A DNA stretch of 6,712 nucleotides from Anaerolineales bacterium (GCA_024643945.1 JAHELX010000338.1:1-6712); one strand, 5' to 3'; positions 1-6,506 are shown, counted from the stretch's first letter. The notes: generated from the letters alone by a model not told the origin. Numbers and translations: made by a program.

Positions 1-792
1 TGGATTATGATAAATATCATCCACTGGCCCTGTCTCCATCACGCGGCCCAGGTACATCACTACGACGTAGTCGGCCATTTGAGCAATGACGCCCAGGTCG
101 TGGGTGATGAAAATAATCGAGGTATTATGCTGTTGCTGCAATGAGCGTAGCAGGTTGAGAACCTGAGCCTGGGTGGTGACATCGATGGCTGTCGTTGGCT
201 CATCGGCGATCAGCAATGTGGGATGGCACGACAAAGCCATCGCGATCATCGCCCGCTGTCGCAAGCCGCCGCTCAGTTCCCAGGAGTAGGTGTCAATGCG
301 CTGCTCGGGCGCAGGCACCCCGACTTCATGCAGTCGCTCAATGGCTATCTGGCGCGCCTGTTGCTTGTTGACCGGCTGGTGCAGCAATATGGCCTCGATA
401 ATTTGATCGCCGACGGTATAAACGGGGCTGAAGGCGGCCATCGGTTCCTGGGGAATTAGCGCGATTTCCGCGCCCCGGATTGAGCGCATCTCCTTCCCGT
501 TGGCGTCCAGTTTGACCAGGTCAACCATCTGGCCGTTTGTATTGGCATTCGCGCGGGCCTTTTCTCGACGTCGAAAATGAATTTCGCCCTCTACGATCCG
601 GCCGGGCTTCTCGACAATACGCAACACCGATTTGATGGTGACGCTCTTGCCACAGCCACTTTCGCCCACTATGCCCAAAATCTGGCCTGGATACACATCA
701 AAACTGACGCCATCAACGGCTTTTACGGTCCCTTCGTCCAGCTCAAAGTAAGTCTTTAAATTGCGTACGGACAAGAGCGGAGGTTGGTCCAT
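1..792 (-). CDS. OppD/DppD-type peptide ABC transporter ATPase (partial, C-terminus off the left edge)
   Basis: This is the cytoplasmic nucleotide-binding subunit that hydrolyses ATP to power the importer encoded upstream. The 264 visible residues hold all core ABC motifs: Walker A GESGCGKS (about 43-50), Q-loop Q115 in [10 protein letters not shown], signature LSGGLRQR (173-180), Walker [10 protein letters not shown] with D197 and E198, and H-loop H231 in ITHD. The wording [16 protein letters not shown] is typical of the OppD/DppD branch. The reading frame is still open at base 1, so the C-terminal oligopeptide-transporter region, usually about 60-80 more residues, is missing. The ATG at 792-790 is chosen because the family N-terminus ([11 protein letters not shown]) starts right after it; an AGGG lies 5 nt upstream. 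It sits 23 nt after the DppC-type permease gene, so it is probably cotranscribed. Oddities are an Arg/Ala/Asn-rich insertion at about 80-95 and Leu instead of the usual Met in the signature. The family call is firm; the substrate is not. Confidence 0.95.
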   Translation of the reverse strand, partial: MDQPPLLSVRNLKTYFELDEGTVKAVDGVSFDVYPGQILGIVGESGCGKSVTIKSVLRIVEKPGRIVEGEIHFRRREKARANANTNGQMVDLVKLDANGKEMRSIRGAEIALIPQEPMAAFSPVYTVGDQIIEAILLHQPVNKQQARQIAIERLHEVGVPAPEQRIDTYSWELSGGLRQRAMIAMALSCHPTLLIADEPTTAIDVTTQAQVLNLLRSLQQQHNTSIIFITHDLGVIAQMADYVVVMYLGRVMETGPVDDIYHNP

Positions 793-815
793 GATTACCC
801 TATAATTTACCTTGA

Positions 816-2009
816 TTACCTGTAGGGGTCGGCCGCATCGCGCAGGCCATCGCCCAGAATATTCATAGCGAGCACTGTAATAATCACAGCCAATCCCGGC
901 AGAAGCAACCAGGGCGCCAGGACTATCGACTGAAGGTTTTGAGCCTCTTGTAGCAGCACTCCCCAACTGATCGCCGGAGGGCGCAGACCCAGCCCCAGGA
1001 AACTGAGGAACGTCTCGTTGATAATCATCACCGGGATAGCCAGGGTGCTGGTGGCAATGATATGGCTGGCAAAAGTGGGAACCATATGGCGGAAGATGAT
1101 CCTCATCTGGCTACACCCGGACAGCCGGGCCGCCACCACGAAATCCTCCTCCCGCAGCGCCAGGAAGCGGCCTCGGACCTCCCGCCCCAGCGTGGTCCAG
1201 CCGAGGAGCGAGAGAATGACGGTGATGGCGAAGTAGGTTTGCTCGACTGACCAATCGCGAGGCATGGCTGCGGTCAGGGCCATCCAGATCGGAATCGGCG
1301 GCAGCGACTGCAACAACTCAATCACGCGTTGAATAATCAGATCGGCGAGGCCGCCAAAGTAGCCGGAAATCCCACCCATCAAGATACCGAAAAAGATGCT
1401 TAAGAAAACAGCGACCAACCCGATGGACAGTGATACCCGGGTGCCATACATCAAACGCGACCACTGATCCCGTCCCAGCCTATCAGTGCCCAGCAAGTGG
1501 ATTGTCTCTTGCGCTTCTGGGGTGGCAACACCCAGAAGGTGGATATCGGCGGGGATTAAGCCTAACAATTCATAAGAGTATCCCCTGGCGAAGAGGCGCA
1601 CGGGGATCTTTTGGGTCTCATCGATCTGCCATTCCATGCGCAATGATGTGGGATTACGCTTGCCCTCCACACCATAAACGAAGGGGCGGATGCGGCCTTC
1701 ATCAAAGAAATGCAGCCCCTGAACCGGTATAAAAGACTTGGTGGTGCTGGTGACATTGGGATCCTGGGTGCTAAAGAACTCAGGAAATAAGGCCACGGTG
1801 GCAATCATGAGGGTGATCAGACCGCTGACGAGAGCCAAACGATGCTTCTTGAAGCGCCACCAAACCAGTTTCCAATTTGGGGCAACGTAAATGGCTTCCG
1901 CATCCTCGGCCAAGCCTGCCAGTGTACCTACGATTTCCTCATCGGCGAGTGTTGGCTGGCTGACCTCGGAAATCGGCATCGTTGCTTTAGACTCGCGACC
2001 AATAGACAT
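816..2009 (-). CDS. DppC/AppC-type ABC transporter permease with large extracytoplasmic insertion
   Basis: This is the second membrane subunit of the importer; it pairs with the DppB-type permease to form the translocation path. At 397 residues it is about 100 longer than a typical DppC. The extra length lies in a cytoplasmic N-terminal extension of about 50 residues and a segment of about 90 residues (80-170) between the first membrane helix (about 56-75) and the core. The core opens with the family hallmark LLGTDRLGRDQWSRLMYGTR (172-191). Five further hydrophobic segments follow, with the EAA coupling loop at about 286-314 (AARLSGCSQMRIIFRHMVP), which contacts the ATPase. It ends in the DppC-like LGDGLRDAADPYR. 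The ATG at 2009 lies 3 nt after the upstream stop, and a GGAGG (2025-2021) sits inside the end of that gene, so translation is probably coupled. A second in-frame ATG at residue 11 is possible. Similar long forms are known among oligopeptide/oligosaccharide transporters, so the substrate cannot be read from this gene. Confidence 0.95.
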   Translation of the reverse strand: MSIGRESKATMPISEVSQPTLADEEIVGTLAGLAEDAEAIYVAPNWKLVWWRFKKHRLALVSGLITLMIATVALFPEFFSTQDPNVTSTTKSFIPVQGLHFFDEGRIRPFVYGVEGKRNPTSLRMEWQIDETQKIPVRLFARGYSYELLGLIPADIHLLGVATPEAQETIHLLGTDRLGRDQWSRLMYGTRVSLSIGLVAVFLSIFFGILMGGISGYFGGLADLIIQRVIELLQSLPPIPIWMALTAAMPRDWSVEQTYFAITVILSLLGWTTLGREVRGRFLALREEDFVVAARLSGCSQMRIIFRHMVPTFASHIIATSTLAIPVMIINETFLSFLGLGLRPPAISWGVLLQEAQNLQSIVLAPWLLLPGLAVIITVLAMNILGDGLRDAADPYR

Positions 2010-2012
2010 ATT

Positions 2013-3002
2013 TCAGGAAGCCTCCATGCGGATGCGGGGGTCCAGCCAGGCCAGCAAAATATCCGAAATCAGCGTGCCAATGATGGCCAGGAAACAATAA
2101 ATGAGGATGATGCTTCCGGCCAGGAACATATCCTGGTTGGTCAGCGCCCTGAGCAACATGGGACCAATGGTGGGCAGGTTCATCACCGTGGCCACGATCA
2201 CGCTGCCGGAGAAGAGAAGGGGCAAATACCAACCGATGGTGCTGACCAAGGGGTTGATAGCCAGCCGTACCGGATACTTCAGCACGAGGCTCCACTCGGA
2301 CAAGCCTTTTGCCCGGGCCATTTCCATATAAGGCTTTTTCAGTTCGTCCAACAGATTGGCGCGCATCACCCGGGCCAGCCGGGCGGTGCCGTCCATTCCC
2401 AGGATAACCATGGGCAGCCAGATATGCTTGAGCAGGTCCACCACCCGCCCCCAACTCCAGGGCGCATCCACGTACTGGGGTGAAAACAGGCCGGTGACGC
2501 TGATGCCAAAGTGAGAAAAGGCCAGCCACATCAGTACCAGTGCTGTCATAAAGGTCGGCGTGGCCACGCCAAAGTAATTGAAGACTGTGAAGAAGTAGTC
2601 AAAGAACGAGTATTGGCGGGTGGCGGAGAGAATGCCAATGGGGACGGCCACAGCCCAGGTAAAGGCGAAGGTAAAGCCCCCCAGCATGACTGTCAACAAA
2701 AGGCGTTCTCCTATCAGCTCAGTGATAGGACGCTGCCAATCCAGCGATACACCCAGGTCGCCTCTCACTATCCTCCCCATCCATTTAAGATATTGAACGT
2801 GCATCGGCTTGTCCAGACCGTAGAGTTCCCGCATGGCATCTATCTGGGTCTGGTCCATCGAAGACCCCGACGCGGCCAACTCGGCAACGTAGGCGGTCAC
2901 AAAGTCGCCAGGTGGGGCCTGGATGATGACGAAAGCGAAGACTGAAAAGATAAAAAGCAGGAGTGGTAAAAGCAGCAAGCGCTTGATAATATATTGGAGC
3001 AT
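2013..3002 (-). CDS. DppB/OppB-type ABC transporter permease
   Basis: This is the first membrane subunit of the importer. The product is 329 residues, normal for DppB/OppB. It starts with the family pattern MLQYIIKRLLLLPLLLFIFS, a basic tip and first membrane helix. Then come APPGDF (29-34), the YGLDKP element (62-67) and GDLGVSL (81-87) in the extracytoplasmic part. Core helices begin near residue 100. The EAA loop is MARAKGLSEWSLVLKYPVR (about 228-246), followed by the conserved LPTIGPMLLRALTNQDMFLA region and a C-terminal LDPRIR. The frame is open further upstream to 3203, but that extension would overlap the binding-protein gene and has no family similarity. The start at 3002 has GAGGT (3014-3010) 7 nt upstream and matches the family N-terminus. 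It lies 118 nt after the binding-protein stop, across a strong stem-loop, and 3 nt before the next permease gene. Family and start are secure; the substrate is unknown. Confidence 0.96.
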   Translation of the reverse strand: MLQYIIKRLLLLPLLLFIFSVFAFVIIQAPPGDFVTAYVAELAASGSSMDQTQIDAMRELYGLDKPMHVQYLKWMGRIVRGDLGVSLDWQRPITELIGERLLLTVMLGGFTFAFTWAVAVPIGILSATRQYSFFDYFFTVFNYFGVATPTFMTALVLMWLAFSHFGISVTGLFSPQYVDAPWSWGRVVDLLKHIWLPMVILGMDGTARLARVMRANLLDELKKPYMEMARAKGLSEWSLVLKYPVRLAINPLVSTIGWYLPLLFSGSVIVATVMNLPTIGPMLLRALTNQDMFLAGSIILIYCFLAIIGTLISDILLAWLDPRIRMEAS

Positions 3003-3009
3003 ATGGCTT

Positions 3010-3014
3010 ACCTC
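3010..3014 (-). promoter_or_regulatory. Ribosome binding site of the DppB-type permease
   Basis: GAGGT lies 7 nt before the ATG at 3002. This decides the start, because the reading frame stays open for another 201 nt upstream. The site is directly downstream (in transcript sense) of the intergenic stem-loop, so folding of that stem leaves the ribosome binding site single-stranded. Confidence 0.75.
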
Positions 3015-3020
3015 AGGCGT

Positions 3021-3078
3021 TAAGAACTGCCCACGTGGGCTGAAGCTGGGGTCGTTGGCCCACGTGGGCAAATTCTTA
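3021..3078 (-). promoter_or_regulatory. Intergenic stem-loop made of two copies of a 12-bp palindrome
   Basis: The perfect palindrome GCCCACGTGGGC occurs twice, at 3029-3040 and 3058-3069. Flanking bases extend the pairing: 3028-3040 is the exact reverse complement of 3058-3070, and TAAGAA (3021-3026) pairs with TTCTTA (3073-3078) across a small asymmetric bulge. The stem has about 19 bp with a 17-nt loop. It lies between the binding-protein stop and the permease ribosome binding site. No T run follows it, so it is unlikely to be a full intrinsic terminator. From the position I infer an mRNA-stabilising or partially attenuating element that favours binding-protein expression over permease expression, as known in other binding-protein-dependent importer operons. 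Alternatively, the two CACGTG-centred palindromes, 29 bp centre to centre, could be twin sites for a dimeric DNA-binding protein. Confidence 0.8.
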
Positions 3079-3095
3079 GATACCAGTGTTACCCG

Positions 3096-3115
3096 CTCGA
3101 GAAACCCGGTTCTTT
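3096..3115. repeat. Short imperfect palindrome around AACCCGGTT
   Basis: A short near-palindrome, CGAGAAACCCGGTTCT, lies just after the binding-protein stop codon (transcript sense). Its core AACC-C-GGTT is self-complementary. It looks like the kind of small palindrome that can be dispersed in intergenic DNA of some genomes, but only one copy was noticed here, so repeat status is inference. Confidence 0.3.
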
Positions 3116-3120
3116 TACAT

Positions 3121-5295
3121 TTACTGCTTGAAGAAGTACTGCTCGGGGCGGGTATCACCCGGCGTCCGCAAGGGCCAGTCATTCCCTGCCACCGCGGGTA
3201 CATTGAGCAGGTCTTGGTTGACCACGACTACGCCCTGGATCATGGGGGTCAGCCCTACGGTGCCGACCTCCCAGAGATTGTCGACCCAGTTCTTGAACAG
3301 CTCTTGAGCCAGCTCAATCTGCCGGCCTCGGCCGGAAACCTTGGCCTCGTCGATGATGTTGACGATCTCCTTGACTTCGGGCGGCGGCTCAATCCCTTCC
3401 GCGCCATTGGTTCGATACCATTGCCTGTAGAGGGGGCCAAAGGTCAGGGCAGGTTGACTGCGAGGATCCATCTTGGGTTGACCACTGAAGGGGAAGCCGG
3501 TGGTGTCCTCATTCCACATCTCGACCATCAGATCGTTGGTGTCGCGCAACTGGAAACCGAGTGCGCGCTCTCGGATTTCGATGTGAGCCTTGACCCCTAC
3601 GCCGGCCCAGTTCTCGACGATGATCTGAGCCACATCCGGCCAGTTACCGAACTGAGGAATCACCTGAAGCTCGATATCTACCGGCTCGCCATTGGGCGCC
3701 AGGCGGAAGCCGTTAGCATCCTTTTGGGTCATACCGACACTGTCCAGCATCTGGTTGGCCGTGGCCGCGTCATACTCGGTATACTTATAGGCCCACTCAT
3801 CGCCCGGATAGTAGGGATGGAAGGGTGCTGGCACGCCCTGGCGGGCTTCTCCCAGCCCCAGGAAGGCCAACTCTTTGATCTTGTCGCGATCAATGGCGTA
3901 TGACAGGGCAATGCGGAAATCCCGGGTACGCAGCAATTCGCCAATGGTCGGGTTGTTTTGGAAGGTCTGGTTAAACATGAGAACCGCATCCGAGCCGCCG
4001 AAGGTGGGCCAGGTGATGACGCGATAGCCACCCTTTTCCTGGTTCTCAACCAGGACCGGGTAGTTGCTCATGTTGACGTGCCGGGCCTGGAAGTCGAAGT
4101 CGCCGGCAACAGCGGCCAGGTTCAGGGCTTCCTGGTCAGCAAAGAAGGTGAAACGGACCTCGTCGAGGTAGGGCAATTGGTTGCCGGCCGGGTCCACGCC
4201 GATGTAATAAGGATTGCGCTTGATGGTGAAGACCGGATCGGACACGGTGGAGTTGTCGGGCACCCAGGCTGCCATGCTGGGGCGATCGGCGTTGAGGTGC
4301 GGCATTACTTTGACGGCAAATAGTTCGGTCCAGGTGTCAAACCCCGCCTCTTTGACTTTGGCATCCAATTCAGCCGCGTCTACATACGAGGGGTGGAACT
4401 GTTTCATATACTGAGCTGGTACAAAGGCCAAGTTGCTGATGGATTTGTCGGCGCCGTCCTTATTGGCCAGATCCAGCAGGAAGGCAGTGTTGGGCTGGCT
4501 ATAGGTCCAGCGCACCGAGTAATCACTTACCTTTTCGACTGTGGCCGTCGAGCCATCCGGATTTTGCATCCAGCTCGGGACGCTGGGAGTCAGGTCTTGG
4601 TTCAGGAGGATATCGTTGTACCAGAACATGATGTCGTCGGCGGTGAAAGGTGTGCCGTCGGACCACTTGGCACCTGGTCGCAGCCGGACTGTCCACTGGC
4701 TGAAGTCTTCGTTGGACGACCAGCCCGCGGCGATATGGGGAATCACCTCGCCGCCATCCGGCGAGAAGCGGACCAGGGCGTCGTATACTATCCGCACATA
4801 GTTGTTATGGTCCGAGGGGCCCAGGAAACCTCGGCGCAAGGTGCCGCCATACTGGCCAATCTCGTCGACCACAGGGATGATCAATGGATCGTCAGGCAGC
4901 CGTTCATCGACCGGTGGCAGCTCACCGGCAGCAACCATTTCGGCCAGCATAGGTGCTTCGTTGTACGTGCCGCCGGGAACATTACCAATCAGGTAAGCGG
5001 TGGCTTCTTCAGGGCCGGGGAGGTAGATGGTCCAGCCGACCTCAATGACGTTTGGGTCTGCAATGACGGTCAGCGTTTCATCTTCGGCAGCCTTTTTGTT
5101 GTTGTAGTAGACGATAGCTGGATAAGCCAGCGAGTCGCCGTATTCTTTATCAGCCAGCTTCGACAGCCAATCGTCTTTCTGAATGGTGTAAGTTTTGCCG
5201 CCCGCTTGCGTTGGCGGTGCAGCGATCACAGCCGCCGGCAACAGGCTGGCCGCCAATGTAGCCAAAATCAGCAGACTGAAGAGTTTCTTGCGCAT
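3121..5295 (-). CDS. Secreted family 5 (peptide/oligosaccharide) ABC solute-binding protein with N-terminal LysM domain
   Basis: This extracytoplasmic receptor captures the solute and delivers it to the two permeases encoded next. The 724-residue product starts with a Sec-type signal peptide: basic MRKK, a hydrophobic core to about residue 23, and a likely cut after VIA or VIAA near 25-26. There is no lipobox cysteine; I see no cysteine at all. A LysM domain follows at about 35-94 (YTIQKDDWLSKLADKEYGD, then DPNVIEVGWTIYLP), a fold that binds peptidoglycan-type N-acetylglucosamine chains. After a linker, the family 5 binding domain runs from about 148 to the end. It contains LRPGAKWSDGTPFTADDIMF (about 205-224) and the later FRIALSYAIDRDKIKELAF segment typical of SBP_bac_5. 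It is longer than DppA/OppA (about 510-520 residues after processing), partly because of LysM and linker. The frame extends to an ATG at 5343, but the start at 5295 is preferred: AAGGAGG lies 6 nt upstream and the signal peptide starts there. The ligand class cannot be decided from the sequence. Confidence 0.95.
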   Translation of the reverse strand: MRKKLFSLLILATLAASLLPAAVIAAPPTQAGGKTYTIQKDDWLSKLADKEYGDSLAYPAIVYYNNKKAAEDETLTVIADPNVIEVGWTIYLPGPEEATAYLIGNVPGGTYNEAPMLAEMVAAGELPPVDERLPDDPLIIPVVDEIGQYGGTLRRGFLGPSDHNNYVRIVYDALVRFSPDGGEVIPHIAAGWSSNEDFSQWTVRLRPGAKWSDGTPFTADDIMFWYNDILLNQDLTPSVPSWMQNPDGSTATVEKVSDYSVRWTYSQPNTAFLLDLANKDGADKSISNLAFVPAQYMKQFHPSYVDAAELDAKVKEAGFDTWTELFAVKVMPHLNADRPSMAAWVPDNSTVSDPVFTIKRNPYYIGVDPAGNQLPYLDEVRFTFFADQEALNLAAVAGDFDFQARHVNMSNYPVLVENQEKGGYRVITWPTFGGSDAVLMFNQTFQNNPTIGELLRTRDFRIALSYAIDRDKIKELAFLGLGEARQGVPAPFHPYYPGDEWAYKYTEYDAATANQMLDSVGMTQKDANGFRLAPNGEPVDIELQVIPQFGNWPDVAQIIVENWAGVGVKAHIEIRERALGFQLRDTNDLMVEMWNEDTTGFPFSGQPKMDPRSQPALTFGPLYRQWYRTNGAEGIEPPPEVKEIVNIIDEAKVSGRGRQIELAQELFKNWVDNLWEVGTVGLTPMIQGVVVVNQDLLNVPAVAGNDWPLRTPGDTRPEQYFFKQ

Positions 5296-5301
5296 GTTTC
5301 C

Positions 5302-5308
5302 CCTCCTT
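5302..5308 (-). promoter_or_regulatory. Strong ribosome binding site of the solute-binding protein
   Basis: AAGGAGG, complementary to the 16S 3' end over 7 bases, lies 6 nt before the ATG at 5295. It rules against the upstream in-frame ATG at 5343, which would place 16 extra residues before the signal peptide. It is the best match among the sites in this window, in keeping with high expression of a binding protein. Confidence 0.85.
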
Positions 5309-5373
5309 GGGATATTGTGATAACTCTGCAGTTCAAATGGCATTGTGCTAGTACCCTGTCGACGGTGACTTGA

Positions 5374-5402
5374 CGCATAAGAGCAGGCACCTTAGGTGTC
5401 AA
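5374..5402 (-). promoter_or_regulatory. Candidate promoter of the ABC transporter operon, with palindrome in the spacer
   Basis: A perfect -35 TTGACA (5402-5397) is followed after 17 nt by a weak -10 TATGCG (5379-5374, 3 of 6 matches). Transcription would begin near 5367, leaving a leader of about 70 nt. The spacer holds CACCT-A-AGGTG in transcript sense (5398-5388), a perfect 5-bp-arm palindrome where a repressor could block RNA polymerase. The poor -10 suggests a regulated or activator-dependent promoter, or that the true promoter is elsewhere in the gap. Assignment rests on motif matching and position only. Confidence 0.4.
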
Positions 5403-5405
5403 AAT

Positions 5406-5433
5406 TGCCTGTCAGCTTAGCCTTGACAGGGCA
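5406..5433 (-). terminator. Inverted repeat after the lipoprotein gene: possible weak terminator or operator
   Basis: CCTGTCA and TGACAGG (5430-5424 and 5414-5408, minus strand) form a perfect 7-bp stem with a 9-nt loop; a further CA/TG pair is possible beyond a bulge. In transcript sense it is followed at once by CAATTTTG, a short T run. This could be a weak intrinsic terminator for the lipoprotein gene, about 100 nt past its stop. Because it also ends 3 nt before the -35 of the candidate operon promoter, an operator or activator site is equally plausible. Confidence 0.35.
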
Positions 5434-5531
5434 CCAGCCAGCGTGGGGTGTTACTTCGTAGTTCGAAATGCATCCCTCCTTCCTGGCGCACGGCTCTTGG
5501 CCGATGGCCGGCAGTTGCTATCAGCTAACCG

Positions 5532-6500
5532 CTAACGCGCGCAGCGGAAGCCGAGGTCATCATTAGCTGTTTTGTTTGGGTCGGCGGCATTGCGGTTAAA
5601 GGTTGTGGCTTGCGCTTCCTCGTCAAACCAACCACCGCCTCGGGTTACGCGGAACCGTTCTCCATAGTAGGGATCCTCAGTGGAATTGCCCGGATAGGGT
5701 TGGTACCAATCGGCCGTCCACTCCCACACGTTGCCGACCATATCTTCAACGCCGTAAGGGCTGGCCCCGTCGCCAAAGCTGCCCACAGCCGCCGTGCCAC
5801 GCAATCCTCTTTCTTTCACGTTCGCCTTGTTCGGATCCCATTCATTTCCCCATGGGAAGCTACGCCCATCGTCCCCTCGGACAGCTTTCTCCCATTCGGC
5901 TTCGGTGGGGAGCCGCTTGCCCTGCCACTTACAGTAGGCCTGGGCGTCATCCCAGGTTACCATAGTGACTGGGTGGTTGTCTTCACCGGTACCCCGCTCA
6001 TCGCGCCAGGTGCTGACCCCTTGCTTCTCGGCAAAGGTCACATAACCCGTCGTATCTGCGAACGCTGCAAAGTCGGCGTTGGTCACCTCGAACTTGTCGA
6101 TTTCAAAGGCGGGGAGATCCACTTCATGGGCGGGAGCGTCCTCGGGATCCCCTTCATCGCTGCCCATAGTAAAGGGACCGGCCGGGATTTCGATCATGAT
6201 GTCGGTGACAGACAGGGCTTGTGGTGCTTCCGGGGTTTCTGCTTGTTCTGTTTGTTCCGGCGCTGCCGTTACCTCCGCGGTAGGGGTAGGCGGCAGCCGA
6301 GTAGGGGTCGGCGGAGCTGGCATGGGGGTAGGAGTTGCCAGCATGATCCGGGTAGGGGTAGGTGGCCCGGCCGGGGTGGGAGTAGCAGGGCCGCTGGTCG
6401 GTGCGGTGCCGGCAGACTCACCCGCACCAGACCCTCCACACCCTGTTGCTGGGATCAGCAAGAGCAGACCGGCCGCTGCAACTAGCAACTTTTTCTTCAC
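5532..6500 (-). CDS. Lipoprotein with Pro/Thr-rich linker and FGE/SUMF1-fold domain lacking the catalytic cysteines
   Basis: The product has 322 residues. A lipoprotein signal peptide (basic KKK, hydrophobic 5-16, lipobox ATGC with Cys21) predicts export and lipid anchoring. A Gly/Ser stretch and a PTPT-type linker (about 32-95) follow. The rest (about 101-321) is a formylglycine-generating-enzyme/SUMF1 (PF03781) domain: IPAGPFTMGSDEGDPED, FEVTNADFAAF, DDAQAYCKWQGKRLPTEAEWE, PYGVEDMVGNVWEWTADW, RVTRGGGW and the terminal LGFRCAR. True FGE carries two copper-binding active-site cysteines just after RGGS; here those positions are Asp293 and Ala298. The domain is therefore unlikely to oxidise sulfatase cysteines and more likely serves in binding or as a structural C-type-lectin-like fold, as in many non-FGE members. 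The GTG start at 6500 is preferred over a TTG at 6551: GAGGAG lies 6 nt upstream and the signal peptide begins there. It is 236 nt upstream of the transporter, with a candidate promoter between them. Its ligand or partner is unknown. Confidence 0.92.
   Translation of the reverse strand: MKKKLLVAAAGLLLLIPATGCGGSGAGESAGTAPTSGPATPTPAGPPTPTRIMLATPTPMPAPPTPTRLPPTPTAEVTAAPEQTEQAETPEAPQALSVTDIMIEIPAGPFTMGSDEGDPEDAPAHEVDLPAFEIDKFEVTNADFAAFADTTGYVTFAEKQGVSTWRDERGTGEDNHPVTMVTWDDAQAYCKWQGKRLPTEAEWEKAVRGDDGRSFPWGNEWDPNKANVKERGLRGTAAVGSFGDGASPYGVEDMVGNVWEWTADWYQPYPGNSTEDPYYGERFRVTRGGGWFDEEAQATTFNRNAADPNKTANDDLGFRCAR
6273..6407 (-). repeat. Low-complexity Pro/Thr linker coding repeat
   Basis: This stretch encodes residues about 32-76 of the lipoprotein, with irregular repeats of PTPT/PPTPTR units. 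At DNA level this gives recurring CCTACCCC-type units (seen as GTAGGGGT on the plus strand). The linker is a flexible spacer that holds the C-terminal domain away from the membrane anchor. Such Pro/Thr tails are common in secreted proteins of Chloroflexota, and the repeated DNA is prone to length change. Confidence 0.75.
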
Positions 6501-6506
6501 TGTTTG

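Noticed and set aside
1842..2483. Plus-strand open frame of 213 codons (His/Gln/Gly-rich)
   Set aside because: It is antisense to both permease genes; its composition is that expected from reversing membrane-protein codons.
3021..3078. Rho-independent terminator after the binding-protein gene
   Set aside because: The stem is strong, but it is followed by ACGCCTGAGG and the permease ribosome binding site, with no T run. A stabilising or attenuating role fits better.
3003..3203. N-terminal extension of the DppB-type permease to an ATG at 3203
   Set aside because: It would overlap the binding-protein coding region, crosses the intergenic hairpin, is low in hydrophobicity and lacks family similarity. 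The start at 3002 has a good ribosome binding site and the conserved N-terminus.
2923..3903. Long plus-strand open frame of 326 codons
   Set aside because: It is antisense to the binding-protein and permease genes, crosses the intergenic hairpin, and its translation shows no recognisable domain. It is explained by the codon bias of the opposite strand.
5296..5343. Upstream ATG for the binding protein
   Set aside because: It would add 16 polar residues before a clear signal peptide and has no ribosome binding site; the start at 5295 has AAGGAGG at ideal spacing.
4393..5373. Long plus-strand open frame of 326 codons
   Set aside because: It is antisense to the binding-protein gene and its control region, with no domain, signal peptide or ribosome binding site logic.
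5492..5520. Short GC-rich inverted repeats just after the lipoprotein stop (GGCC-GAT-GGCC) as a terminator
   Set aside because: The stem is only about 4 bp with no T run in transcript sense; too weak to call.
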